DNA of 64,000 nucleotides, taken from assembly GCF_000247815.1 (NCBI RefSeq), contig NC_021675.1, positions 62,364,462 to 62,428,461 of the forward strand, in the 5' to 3' direction. Shown here piece by piece: positions 48,301-60,270 of this stretch (its first letter is position 1; the number at the start of each line of letters is the position of its first letter). The DNA comes from Ficedula albicollis. Taxonomy: Eukaryota > Chordata > Aves > Passeriformes > Muscicapidae. The notes under the pieces are model-generated. The model did no database searches. It worked only from the letters and a program-made list of their open reading frames with translations, and had not been told where the DNA came from. Made by a program: the position numbers and the translations under genes.

Positions 48301-51300
48301 AACCCAAAGAAATAGGTAAGCCTTACAATAGGGAATCGAATTATGCATTACCTTTAATATTTTCTGAAGTTTAAAATAATTTCAGTTTAAATTAGTTTCA
48401 GTTTACATGCACACACATACCTCATAATTACTTTTACCTACCAGCTTGGAGACTGTGCCCTCTGTGCACTTTCAAAGACCCGGAAGCTGCCATGACAGAA
48501 GCACCACCTGTTTACAAAGACAGAGATTCACATTAAATCTAAATACCTGTTTCATTTTTGGTTTCTGACACATCTAGAAGAAAAAACAAACAAACAAACA
48601 AATGAAAAAAAAACCCAAATACTTACAAGTCATCATTCTTCATTTAGGCAATTTTTTTAAAATTTTGCTAAATTCTTTACCCTGAGTTTGTGGCCAATTC
48701 TAATTTTGTTGTTTTCTTTCTTTAGAGAGAGAGGATGCCTTCCATACAGCCATAAGGACGCTGTCCCTCCCTGTTTGTGGTGAGTGTACCTTCCTCACAG
48801 GGAAAGCTGTCTTCAGCTAAGAAGTAAAATGGCAATGAGAACTAAGTTGGGAGATGCCTTTGCAATCCATAATGTAGCTTCAGCAACAAAAAAGTTTCAA
48901 GTGTTCATTAAAATCTGGTCAGACTGGACCCAGAACCTCTCTAAGTGAATGAAAACTGCCACACTTCAGCAGTTCACCATCCAAGTTTAGACATGGATAC
49001 ACCAGCCAGGGGCAAGGGAACACAAGGGATCTGGTCCATGGGGATGGCATCCAGGCCACAGCACATTGGGAAACACCTCCCAGTGTTCCAGCCAGGAAAG
49101 CTTTACCAGGGACACAGCAGGTGGCACGGCCAGCCTCCCTTCCCCAGCCTGATTCTGGCCAGCAGGAAGCTGTATTGGGGAAATCTGAGGAAACAAGAGC
49201 CATCAGCTCAGAAACTGCAGGGTGGTCCCCATGCAGTGTGGCTGTCTGCACACACACATTCCTTCTTTATCCAGCAAACTCAGCAGCATCACGCTGCTGG
49301 GTGATGTTGGCTGCAGGGTTACATCACCCCATCCAGCCCTGAATCTCTGCTGCTGTCACTGTGGACACCTCAGCAGAGCTGAGCATTTACTTCCTGGCAT
49401 GAGTAATTGTGAGGGAACTTCTTGTGCAGAAGATGGAAGTGAAGAGGAATCGGGTGGGAGGCTGTGGGTATGAGTAACCCTGCCACTGGTGACGGGGCGG
49501 CTCTGCCATGTGCTGCAGGCTGCTGGGGATCACACAGAAAATTAACACTCTTCCAAGCTGATGAATAGTCTCTGAGCAGGTGAGACACTGCTCTGCAAAT
49601 TATTTTTAAAATAGCATCCAAAAATTACCATAGCTCTTATGCAACACAAAGAAATTCTGTAAGATAAATATTCTGAAATAGCTAAGCAAACTTCATGGCC
49701 TGGGAATCTAAAGAAAATGGCAATTCCTTTTTTTTTTCTCCTGTATAAAGTATACACACAATTCTAAATCTAAGAGTTTCCAAGCTTGTAAAATTAATCC
49801 CACAGTTTTATAAAATAAATCTAAAAAACACTCCTTATTTCACTTAATGAGGACAATGAATTGAAACAATAATAAAAAATATTTCAAAAGGGCACAACTG
49901 AACTAAAGCCTTTAGTTTGTTGTCTTTATGTACATGAAAGCATATATAGGGTAATTCAAGGCTACAAAATTCAATGTTAAAGTATGCCATACTGAGAATC
50001 TGTATTTTAACAAATGAGATCAGATTGTAGAACCTTTAGAGATTGTAAAACTCTGCTGAGGACTTAACAACTAACAATGTTATTTGGAATTTTGTTTTTA
50101 ACATGACTGCTGATAAAAATCAATGCAAAAATAGGACAGCCTCAGGCTAGCTGATTTATTTCTATTTTCACTGCATTTCATCTTTCTTTTTCTTACATAA
50201 ATGCATCCTCCCTCTGCATTAAAAACATCAGAATGTGTTTTATGAAGCCAAAAGCCTCACCTTACTTTGAAGAAAGATTACAGCCTTATGCTAATTCCAG
50301 CTTCATCACAAAGCCTGTGTGGAGTTGGGTTTTTTATTCCCTCGAAAACTTATTGCAGCAGAAACTATTCCAGAAGCATTGTGGATTTTTAAGCAACATT
50401 TTTAGGACTTGTGAAGAACACCCAGGACAGGAAAGGAGATATAAAACAATAAGATATTCCAATCCATTTATGGTCAAGTTTAAATTTTCCCATTCAGAGC
50501 TTATTTAAAAGAATCATATTGATGTTTCAGGATTTGACCTGTTGCATTTTCCTCATTTTCAAATCTGGCAACTAAAAAATATTTACATAGTGAAATCTCT
50601 CAGGGAATTTTTTTGAAGTTTTGAGCTGCATCATATAAACAGATGTCAACAGAGATCAACCCAGATATTTTCTTCCTTCTTCTTTTCAGCTACTGTATAA
50701 ACTGTTTTGTTTCTTATTCATGAATTCTAGGATAACACTTGGAGGAATGGAAAAAGCAAGTTAGGAAGATAAATTTCTGAGCAAATAAAGTATCCAGCAG
50801 GAGACAGACACTCCCTTCCATTATTCTTTTCATTTTACAAGGGATTGTAATGAACAATTTTTTTCAGTTTCCCCTGCCATACAGTTCTGTCTGGCTCACT
50901 CACTCAAGTCTTTGTCAGAACTGAGCATCTCATCAAGAGAGTTACTTCTGTTCTACTTTCCTCAATATGTAAGAGGAAGAATATATTTAAAATGTGACAA
51001 AATTAAAATAATCTACAGGGTATTTTGAATTCCAACATTTTATTAGACTCAAAAGTTTATTGTAGTTCAGTGAAAACAACTATTTGAAATATTTTTCTAA
51101 CTTTATAGATGTTGCTTTATGCCCATGCTTCAAAAATAAGGAAGTTTACAGCATATGTGCTACAAGAAAAAGCCATGGAAAAAAACTAAACAGAGGGAAG
51201 ATGGAACATAAACTATAAACTGAGCCTAGACAGTTTACATTTTCAAATCTTCTGACCTCTCATTGCATGACCAGTGAGCAGACACACACAGCCCTGCACT

Positions 51301-54300
51301 GCATTTACCAAGTGATCACTTGTCCCTGCCCAGCCTCTACTCTGCCTTCCAGGGGCAGGTCACAAACTCTTCAGGTCTGGGCTATTAAATCTCCTGACAG
51401 TGAGTCAGGACAGAAGGAAACAGCACATTCTGTGCTTAAACCCTGTTCCTTATTGATTAAAACTAGCTTTATTATGAAGAACTTTGACCCACTCACCCAA
51501 GCAACATTCCCATCTCCTCCTCTGAAAACAGATACCTTGCTCAAAAGAGCATCCAAAGGCTAAAGCTCCTGATTGACAGGAGAAACGCTGCAAGTACACC
51601 AGAAGGTTATTTCAGGTAAATGTAATAGGAGACTTCCTGCTGCTCTGTATTTGCCCTACAAAACTTTCCTGTTTGTTCTCTTTGATTTTCAAAGTAATTT
51701 CATGTATTTTCTGCTATACAAATGGCATTACCTGCAGGACACAAAAGCTGAAGGGGATACTTAAAAATGCTTACTTGCTCTACAGATTTCTCCACATTCA
51801 GAAATGCCTCCTGTCTCTCTGACAGACAACTTTAAAAGTGGAAGAATCTCTCAAAATTAGAAATGCATTCAAGCACCCTGTTCAAATATTGCTCCTCAAA
51901 GATGTCTATTTAGTCTGTGCAAAAAACACCAGAGGATCTAACTACATCTAGCTATTATTCATCTTCCCATGCTGTGAGCCATTCCAGCCCAGCCTCTTAA
52001 CCTTAAAAATGTAAAAGCATTAAGCTAGAACTATTACCATTTTCCTGTGCCAGGAAATTCAGTGTCTGGGGTCTTTTTTAAAAAAATAAACCTTCAAAGA
52101 TGCTTTACATACATTTCATTCAAAAATCTTGATACATGTGAAGCTCGGAATCTACACTAGCCAGGGATGAAGATCACACACAAAACCAAAATTTTAAAAA
52201 ATTTGAAATAATCACTATATGTGCAAATAAGGCCCTCACCTTGGTGTTCTACAAGGCTGGGATATGTAATTTCCCCAGATTTCAGTGCCAGAGAAGGCAC
52301 AGGGAAGCAAATAATGAATAAATAAAGGACAGGACTAGCGGGTTACTGTGGCATGGACTCACCACCCTCTGTCACCCCCAGTACAGAGAACAGGAACCTG
52401 CTGGATCTGCTCAGCCCAGAGGATGAAGCAGCAGCATTGGGATCATTCCCTGCTATAGTTTCCTCACAGTTTATTCTCCCCCTGGGAAAAGGCCTCTCTT
52501 ACTTCAGACAGCCACCAAGGCCAACATTTAGCTTGTAAATGTAATATGTATTTTAATCAGTTTACTTTTTCTGAGCTCTTCTATTACTTCCCCTAAAGAA
52601 TTACTTTGAGTGGACCAGTGGAATAAAGCAGGACCAAGAAAGAGCATGACATATTATGGCAGGGTTTCATTAATCAGTTTCTCATTAGAATGATGCTTTT
52701 CTATGACAGTGTTTAGCCCTGGAAGGTATGACATGACATATCTGTGGTGCATACTGTTCAACACACAGTCCTTTGCTGGCTCAATAAAAATATCAGAGAC
52801 AAATCCTGAAAAAAAAGTGAGAATTGTAAATTGTTTTCAGCCTAAGCAATAATAATCACCACAGTATGGCCCAGATTCTTCTTTCTCATTGTTCTGAATT
52901 AATTTCTTTAAAGCTGACTCCTAAGCTTGGAATAAAAGTATCATGCTGCATAGATATGCAATAAAAATGTTTTAAAATGCACAAAAAAGCACATAGTTTT
53001 CCATCAGAAAAGCTAAGCTGTCAGACAGCTGACTTTGTTTTCAGTGCCTGTTTTACACTTAATTTTATTTTTTCCAGTCTGCCTGCCTTGAGTCCCTATC
53101 TACCTAAGAAAAATTTAATAGAGATACAGTGTTCATAATCAGGTGATATTTTAGCTGAATTCCAATCCACAGCATTGTTTTATGTTTATTCCTTAATTCA
53201 TCCCCTCAGAACATTTCCCATCAAGCATTGTGTAGGTTTGGTATTGCAAGCAGAGGCTGTCAGAGAGCAAGACTGAATGTTGCAATGCTGATGAATTCGC
53301 TCCTATGGAATAAGGGGGAAAATGGAAAAGAAGAGAGAGAATTTACAAGTCAAAAAGCAATATTGAAAGTGCACTGCTTCCCTGGAAGTATATTTGTTAC
53401 TTGCCCATTCAACTACGGGCTGCTGCAAAGCCAGAGCCCGTGGCACAGAGGTACAGGGAGATCAGACCTCCCTCCAGGGAAATTAAATTTGAGTGTTGAA
53501 ATCCCCAGGGCTGGGCCTGGCTCATGGGAATGCCCAGGCAACCAGTGGGAATTGGGAAAGGATGAAAGTTTCTGAAATCTGGTGCACAGAGCTGGCATGA
53601 AATGCCTTCTCCAGGGACTGCAGTGTCCCCAAGCACTTCTACAAGCTCTTCCAGCTCCCAGCCTCCCTTCTCTAAATAGGAGTCTTGGGATTCAGTCTGC
53701 TCCGCTCATTTGGAAGGGGCTGGCAGCTAAGGACAGAAATAGTGGCATTTCCCTATGGACAAAAATAGTGGCATTTTCCCTCCACAAAAAACAGCCTCAT
53801 GGTTTGAACATCATTCATAAAAGAAGATTGCTGTGACAGACTTCTACTCAACTGAGAAAATACAAATATTTTGAAGGAAACCATTCACCCTAGTGAGTAA
53901 GAGCTGAGGGTTCCTTATCTAAAGTGTTGCAATGGAATAGAAAGGAGAACAAAATTTTTAAAAGAGGCCTAAATTACAATGAGAAGCAGCACAACTGCTA
54001 GGAGATACATTGTAAATGTAAGAATAGCAGAGGATTTTGGATTATTCATTTGGATTATTTGAGACCCCCAAGGAGGCCAGGGGAACACCCTGGGCTCCCA
54101 CAACCATTCTGTGAAGAAATGTGCAGTCCATTGCTTCACTTCTCAATGCTGAATGTGGATCTTATTCACAATCCCTTAACTCAAAGCACCTAAGCAATGC
54201 TGAATGTGGATCTTATTCACAATCCCTAAACTCAAAGCATCTAAGAAGTTCCTGAGAAAAAGACCTGCATGCAGACCTCTGAAACTGCAACCAGCAGATC

Positions 54301-57249
54301 AAGCTACAGGATTTCTTAAGCAGTTGTGAGAGTCTCTGTACATGAGAACTGCTCACACAAAATGTACCAAACTGAGGTGTCTCCAGAATCCAGCAGTCTC
54401 AGGAAATCTGAATCATATTTTTGAGCCTCTATCCTATATACTGAACCTCTGTCATGGTATTTTGAGGTCCATCATAACTATAAATGCAGTCTATTATGCT
54501 TAAGAGCAGACATTCACACATGATACAACTCCAAAGAATCCCCTACCTTTATCTGTAGTACAAAACTATGATAACAATGGGAACATTTTCCTCCTACAAA
54601 CTCAAGTAATCTAATTCAGTCTCTTTCCAATCAATATTTACAAAGTTATTTATAACAAAGGCAACCAAATTATTTAAACCAGAATTAAATTATTCACCCC
54701 AACTTGTTTTATTCCATCTAGTAATATAACTTAGAATTGTTGCCATATTTAGAACACTTTTCTGTTTGCCATTAGAATGAAACGCAATTTTCTGAAGTTG
54801 TGAGTCTGTTGCTCAGCATATCTAACTAAAAGGAGAAAGAAAATACCCACATTCTCTACCAATAAATTGAAAAATACACAAACAATTGATCCTGGACTGT
54901 TTAATTCCATGTCCTGCTACAGAACTGACACATTCAAGAGCAAAAATACTGCACGGAACATGTGGGTACCTGTAGCCCAAGAAGGACTGGGTTTGCATTC
55001 TACAGTGCATTTGAATGAAAATATGATAAAAATGAAATGTGTTTGTGAGTAAGTGAACTGCTACACCAGGGAATTTTATATCTGGGTATTGGGTCATTGT
55101 ACCGTCATCCATCGTAGCAGAGATATCTTGCCATGTATATGCACAGTGCAGGTTTTGAAAGTAGTTACCTCATATTAGTGTGAGTTTATTTTATTCTCAA
55201 CAACGGACAATAATCTCTCATAATAGAAAACCACAGACAAGTTCTAATGCAGTTCCTTTAGCCCAACAGAACAGAATGACTGCTCAGCACCCTGGGATCT
55301 TTAGTTAATGCCTTATAATAAATATCCAAATGCTACAGAATTATTTTGAAAGCCTTGCAATGCCAAGTTCAATTATACTTAAAATTCCACACATATTAAA
55401 GACAAAACTTCAATATGAAATAATAATAAAAAAATTAAATATCTAAGGGCAATAAAAATGCAAGTTTTATTTGAGACACAGATAACTTCAGCTCCTTTTG
55501 TATTCTGTATTTGTGTACTAAAAAAATAGTTGTAGTATTGAAGAATAAAATTGTCCTGGTATATTGGAGCATTTGAGAAGTGAAACCCCACAAAGAAAGC
55601 TTCAGTCACTGGTTTTAGATGCTGCATTTGCCATAAGCATTTATATTTATTCCTGTAAGACCTCTTTTCATAAACTATTTCAGTCACTGGTTTTAGATGC
55701 TGCATTTGCCTTAAGCATTTATATTTATTCCCGTAAGACCTCTTTTCATACACTACATTTTCCCAGTGTACCAGATAATAAAATGCACCTGCTCAAACTT
55801 CCCTAGTCTTGTACATTGTCTTTCTGTTGATATAAAAATCTGTCCTGTATTTCTGCACTCCCAATTTGCTTCATGATAGGTTTTATCAAAACAGCTAACT
55901 CCCTCCTATGCATGAATAGTCTGAGATTAAGTATTTTGTCAGATGTTGTTTGCATCCAAAATTAACTTGACACTGAAATTAGTACAGAAATAACATTCTG
56001 CCCACCACATGCAGCAGAAGTTTCCCTGTATTCACACACACTTTAATCATAAGTGTTCTGGTTTCCTTGGGTTGAGTGGAGGACTAGACACTTAAGTACC
56101 AGAGGGAAAGATAAAATTAATGATCCAATTTGGGCTTCTACTTACACCTCTATAAATCAAGAGTAATTCCACTGACTTGAGTGGAATAACTAGTAACAAG
56201 ATCTGCTAAATGCTTCTGGATTTTCTCCTGCTGAGACAGACAAAGGAAGCGAGTTACTTTTAACCTTCTCCAGAGACACCTCCTGATCCTGAGTATCTTA
56301 CTGGATTTGTTCACACAAGTATCCATCAGTTACACTGCTTTATGTATTTGCCAAGGGTTTTTAAAGTAGTAAAGAAACCCAAGCACAAAGAGCTGTTCAA
56401 TGTCTATTAGAGGTGGGTATCCTATGAAATTTAAAGGATCTGATGAATTATCAGGTAAACTATTTAAGTAATGGAAAGGCATTTAAGATACTAACCAAAT
56501 TCTTTGCACAGATCTCTCCAAGGTCTAAGATGGAGAGAAACCACACAAAACTAAATACTTCAATGAAATGCTTTCTTTGAAGTAAAATGATAATTCAAAG
56601 GTGCCAGACCAGTTTGGCTGCATTAGACAGGGAAGTCAGGTGACCAACACATTCTACTGATAGAGAGGTTTACAATGCAAGGTTGCACAGTGCTTTTGCC
56701 TAAATTATCTTTCCAGGCCAGATACTCAGTGTCCTCTCACTACTGATTTTGTTGGTCAATCAATAGTTTCAGACATGAGAGAAGCATCTCCCAGTTGCTT
56801 CTGGTAAAGGTTAATTCGTGTGATTTTGTGTTATTTAGGAAACTGGCTATACACACTGAACACATAAATCAAGTTTGCCTTTGGTGCTAAAAAGAAAGAA
56901 ATATTAGTGTTCATTGAATATGTAAGTAGAAAACGTACTAAACAACTTTTCAAAGAATCAGATAACTTTGAATCTCTTCAGATTAACAAAAGAAAGGGAA
57001 AAGCAAATATATTAATCTTTTCAACCAAGGTTATTACAGATCACAATGTATTTCATAACTGCCAGTCATGAACTGCAGCAGCAAAAACAACCACAAACTC
57101 TCAATATAGTATTTGGTTCTGCTGCCATAAATCTTTTGCTTCTCTTACCACAATTTGAGACTTAAACATCATTGTTAAATAACGAAAATAACTAAATGGC
57201 TCCTACCTGATATAGCTGGTAAGACTCCAGACTGTAATACTGCTGTTCC
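42235..57249 (-). CDS. DOK7: DOK7 (docking protein 7) 3'-terminal coding exons, 5'-incomplete
   Basis: DOK7 is a cytoplasmic adaptor that activates the receptor kinase MuSK at the neuromuscular junction; its N-terminal PH and PTB domains are not in this window. Five - strand exons (57207-57249, 48442-48507, 47302-47373, 45634-45786, 42235-42371) join without stop into 471 nt, 156 residues. The first junction in is phase 0 and all four internal junctions are phase 1. The tail is a docking-protein type: tyrosines in GGYEML, VGYSAD, ATYVNIP, LHYMELEL and RYAQIDI, then a basic helical end LQELEQKKKGAQQ. YVNI fits a GRB2-SH2 site (YxN). I assign DOK7 because the gene is tail-to-tail with LRPAP1, as DOK7 is in mammals, and because the motif layout resembles the FRS/DOK family. 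No PH or PTB exon is visible to confirm it. FRS2/FRS3 have a similar motif order but a different location. Coding exons are secure; the gene name is probable. Confidence 0.75.
42440..43080 (+). mobile_element. LTR-like element in the last DOK7 intron, antisense to the gene
   Basis: Repetitive 'taagtaagtcagtaag' U3-like sequence, AAACAAGATGGG, a TATA box (TCTATATAAGAG near 42895) and a pyrimidine/GCC-rich R-like stretch read in the + direction without coding capacity, as in avian ERV solo LTRs. It may start TGTGGTGTTGG and end near CCCGACA with an imperfect GGCTGG/AAGCTGG flank, but I could not fix the boundaries. It begins less than 100 bp from the terminal-exon acceptor. Confidence 0.5.
43323..43925 (-). 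mobile_element. LTR-like dispersed repeat, inverted copy
   Basis: The reverse complement matches 16160-16822 block by block, for example CTCCATTTTGCTCACTTCT, CTGCACTGTGGGTCACAGGA, GACAAGATGGAGGA and CATGAGTGTGTAGTT. It lacks the 60-bp internal duplication of the other copy. It lies in the last DOK7 intron, next to the LTR-like element at 42.4-43.1 kb. Confidence 0.65.
43926..45188. other. DOK7 last intron, remaining part
   Basis: AT-rich sequence with no recognised exon or RNA gene. It holds the 54-bp tandem duplication at 44995-45102. Confidence 0.6.
44995..45102. repeat. 54-bp tandem duplication, two copies
   Basis: TACAATCACCTGTCAAAGGG starts at 44995 and again at 45049; the copies through CTTCATTAC are identical over nearly the whole 54 bp. 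Confidence 0.92.
45190..45562 (-). mobile_element. CR1 retrotransposon 3' fragment, antisense
   Basis: 'atggaatcactaaggttgg', AAAGACCTCCAAATCATGGA, 'cctgttccaatacctgaccat', 'aactcttcctgatgtccaacctgaacc' and 'ccttttctccaggctgaacacc' are the reverse complement of a CR1 3' end in full order. It lies 72 bp from a DOK7 exon donor, within the intron. Confidence 0.9.
45634..45786 (-). CDS. DOK7: DOK7 penultimate exon with YVNIP and HYMELEL motifs
   Basis: The acceptor is TTATTTCAG and the donor AGAG|GTAAGG. Its 153 bp encode EGAVGYSADVPTPDRPHSET, ATYVNIPVSPTSKKQLHYME and LELQESSTSIR, phase 1 on both sides, so it could be skipped without a frameshift. It carries three of the five conserved-looking tyrosines. 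Confidence 0.88.
45787..47301 (-). other. DOK7: DOK7 intron between the third- and second-last exons in the window
   Basis: AT-rich, with a short AAATA-type duplication near 45942-45986 and an ATAATTATATA patch near 46920-46965. No exon seen. Confidence 0.6.
47302..47373 (-). CDS. DOK7: DOK7 exon with GGYEML motif
   Basis: The acceptor is TGTGTTCTAG and the donor CTTG|GTGAGT. Its 72 bp encode PKGGYEMLTLPSEPGTPTSS and EEL, phase 1 on both sides. The proline/serine-rich context is typical of a docking-protein tail. Confidence 0.85.
48442..48507 (-). CDS. DOK7: DOK7 small exon (66 bp)
   Basis: The acceptor is GTAAACAG and the donor GCTG|GTAGGT. It encodes GASVMAASGSLKVHRGHSLQ and A, phase 1 on both sides. 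Alone it would be weak, but it is the only reading that links the flanking exons in frame. Confidence 0.78.
54144..54245. repeat. 51-bp tandem duplication, two copies
   Basis: CAATGCTGAATGTGGATCTT starts at 54144 and again at 54195; the two copies differ at only a couple of bases. Confidence 0.9.
55601..55756. repeat. 78-bp tandem duplication, two copies
   Basis: TTCAGTCACTGGTTTTAGAT starts at 55601 and again at 55679, with about three differences over 78 bp. Confidence 0.9.
57207..57249 (-). CDS. DOK7: DOK7 43-bp exon, first one visible in the window
   Basis: The acceptor is TTTTCTTTAG and the donor TCAG|GTAGGA. Read from phase 0 it gives GTAVLQSGVLPAIS and leaves phase 1, which fits the next exon exactly. 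The preceding exon, which in DOK7 should be a long serine-rich one, is not recognisable in the remaining 6.7 kb and is probably beyond the window. Confidence 0.7.
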
Positions 57250-58932
57250 CTAAAGAAAACAGAAAATTTTAGAATGAAAAATCTTTACAAGAAATAGAAA
57301 TTAGATTAAATACAGGAAGCATATAGAAGGGAGGGGAGGAAATCAGAAATATGGCCAAGATTTTATTTTTGAAAGAGAAAAAGCATCCCACAACATTTCA
57401 GAAAATATGAGATTATATTTGACAAAGATGCAAAAATGCCAACAGAAGCTTAATGTGTGAAATTACATCAGGTGTGGGACACAGTTAAAGTATAGTTGAA
57501 ATTATAGGAAAGACAACAAATAACTACAAGAATCAGCTTTGACTAGATAAAGAAATGAGCCTGAGATAATAAAAAAAAATAAAAGTCGTGTTTTAAGCTA
57601 TTTTTTCAGTCTTTAAGATTGTCTTCATTTCCCTTATTCAGTACATCAAATTCTATTATTTCTGCAACTCTGAGGCCTCCTGCTGCAATCCTCTGTAAGG
57701 CAGAGGCTTCTCACAGTGACAACTGCAAAGGCAACTCAGCAGAAAGAACAACAGAGAGAGGTAAAAGCTGCCTTTTATAATTCTACAAAACACAGCAAAA
57801 TATGCTTTTGCCTGTAGGAGAACCTTTTAAAATTATGATGGCATCATGAACAAATGTAAGTGCATGGTTTTCAAATGCAGAGTGTAATGCAGATCTCAAC
57901 CCACCCAAAGATTACATCAGAGGAGAAATGGGGTAAGTGACCTCACTCCAATCATATGCTTTTGTTAAGCCTGCAAAACTAACACGATTATCTACAGCCT
58001 GCATGCCTCATAGTATCACTCATAAATACAAGTTAAATATCCATACAGAAACACAAAATCTTTTCTCTGTGGCCCAGGAGCTGAGTGCTGGGGTCTGGGA
58101 TGCACAGCTCTTGGCTGCAGCCACCCCACCACCACAGCACCCACAGTAAGCAGATCCCCACCATTCCTGTATCACACACCATGAGTGCATGGCCAGGGCT
58201 ATTTTAGCTCTGGGAGTGATCTAGCTGCTATCACATGACATTCATTTTTTATGTTCTGCTTCCAAATATCTTGGGTAGAGTTCAATGATAGATGTTAGGA
58301 GAACCCACTGGTTTGATATGCTGGGTCATTATTCATAGATTAGCTCTGCTGCTCTAAAGAGCTAAACAGAACTTAAGCCTGGCATTTATTTCTATGTGTA
58401 CAAATAACCACCATGGCACATAATCCTTTTCACAATCAAAATGGGATTTTCTTTTCCCCCTTCTGTGTATACTTGGAATATCTTTGTCTTCTCACTTTTT
58501 TGTTTTTTTCTTTTAAAGTTTCATTTTATTATATTCAAACTTTCACTCACTTTAAATTTCATGAAATGCACGATTGATCACACCAGTTCTCATAAAAAAA
58601 ATAAAAATAAAAAATCAGCAGCTAAGAATACTGTTCCATACAAAGGGGATAAGGCCTACCCATCTCTACAACTTTTCAATGATTACATACCTAATCCTGC
58701 TCTGGTGCTTCTTATGGGAGTTTTAGTCTTTGGGTCCAAGATCAGCCCAAAAAATCCAGATTATCTAATATAACCTCCACAGCAAAGAGCAAAGATACTG
58801 TACTGCACAGTTTCCTGGCTATAGAAGAAGTTTTGCCAGATTCATAGTGAGAAAAAGCACCAGAACAGATTTGCAAGATCACCTCCATGACATAAAAAGG
58901 AGCCAGAAGCTTGCAAGTTAGGTGGATGAAAC
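57250..58932. other. Upstream DOK7 intron, nothing recognised
   Basis: AT-rich. I searched the - strand for PTB, PH and serine-rich exons and saw none. Confidence 0.55.
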
Positions 58933-59413
<481 letters not shown>

Positions 59414-59834
59414 GGGAAAATACTGTCTTAAAAATAATTCTTCCCATTATTGGCTATGATGGATAGCTAATCAATATTAAGAAAGGATTTTCACAGAGCC
59501 AAAATATTTTTGTTTCCTATTTTGTCTCCTACAAAGGAGTAACCTACACTTCCAAGAAAAAGCAGACTAGCTTCTGTAGGTTTGAATTCTGAGCAGGGCT
59601 CTATCATCACTGGCAAGAGGAGTGAAATGCCAGTCACCTGATATCTGTGTCAACATTTCAGACACACCTCATCAGCCACAGCTTATGTAATTCCCTTTGT
59701 GTATCTTTAGAAATAAAGCTTTTCTTTCAGCTCATCTAAGTTTGGCAGCTTTTTATAGCTCCATTATTCTGCACCTACTGAGAGTTAAGAGTTCTCAGCA
59801 CAGGAAAGATGAACCTCTTGGAGCAGGTCCAAAG

Positions 59835-60270
59835 AATGGACAGAAAATGATAGGAGGGCCCCATGGAGCATCTCTCCTTTGAGGAAAGGCTGAAAGAGTT
59901 GAGCCTGGAAAAGAGAAGGCTCCAGGAGACGTTGGAGCAGCCCTTCAGTACTTACAGGGCATTATAAGAAAGATGGGATCACACTTTTCAGCAGACTGTG
60001 TTGTGATAGGACAAAGGGTAGTGGTTTTAAAATAAAAGAGGATAGATTTAGACTGGATATAAGGAATAAATTTTTTACTATGAGGGCGGGGAAACACTGG
60101 CACAGGTCACCCGGAGAAGCTGTGGATGCCCCATACCTGAAAACTCAAGATTAGGCTGCGTGGGGCTCTGAGGAACTTGACCTTGTGGAAAGGGCCCCTG
60201 CTCACTGCAGAGGGATCAAACTAGGTGACCTTTAAAGGTCCCTTTCAGCACAAAATATTCTATGCTTTTT
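59835..60270 (+). mobile_element. CR1 retrotransposon 3' fragment, sense
   Basis: 'gaggaaaggctgaaagagttgagcctgg', AAGAGAAGGCTCCAGGAGAC, 'gataggacaaagggtagtggtttt', 'aaacactggcacaggtcacccgg' and 'ctaggtgacctttaaaggtcc' are in CR1 order, ending with the ATTCTATGC-type tail. This is a near-complete 3' end. Confidence 0.92.

Larger units (their letters stand above)
48508..57206 (-). other. DOK7: Large DOK7 intron (8.7 kb)
   Basis: No further exon is needed by the reading frame and I recognise none. It contains two-copy tandem duplications near 54.15 and 55.6 kb (listed separately) and a GC-richer patch at 48.9-49.5 kb with no recognisable product. Confidence 0.6.

Noticed and set aside
57207..57249. 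Alternative reading EQQYYSLESYQLYQ for the 43-bp exon
   Set aside because: It looks protein-like and tyrosine-rich but would leave phase 0; the next exon read in phase 0 soon meets a stop, whereas the chosen frame joins all five exons.
42235..57249. Assignment to FRS2 or FRS3
   Set aside because: The order of tyrosine motifs is similar, but the sequences differ and the position beside LRPAP1 in convergent orientation favours DOK7. Not fully excluded.
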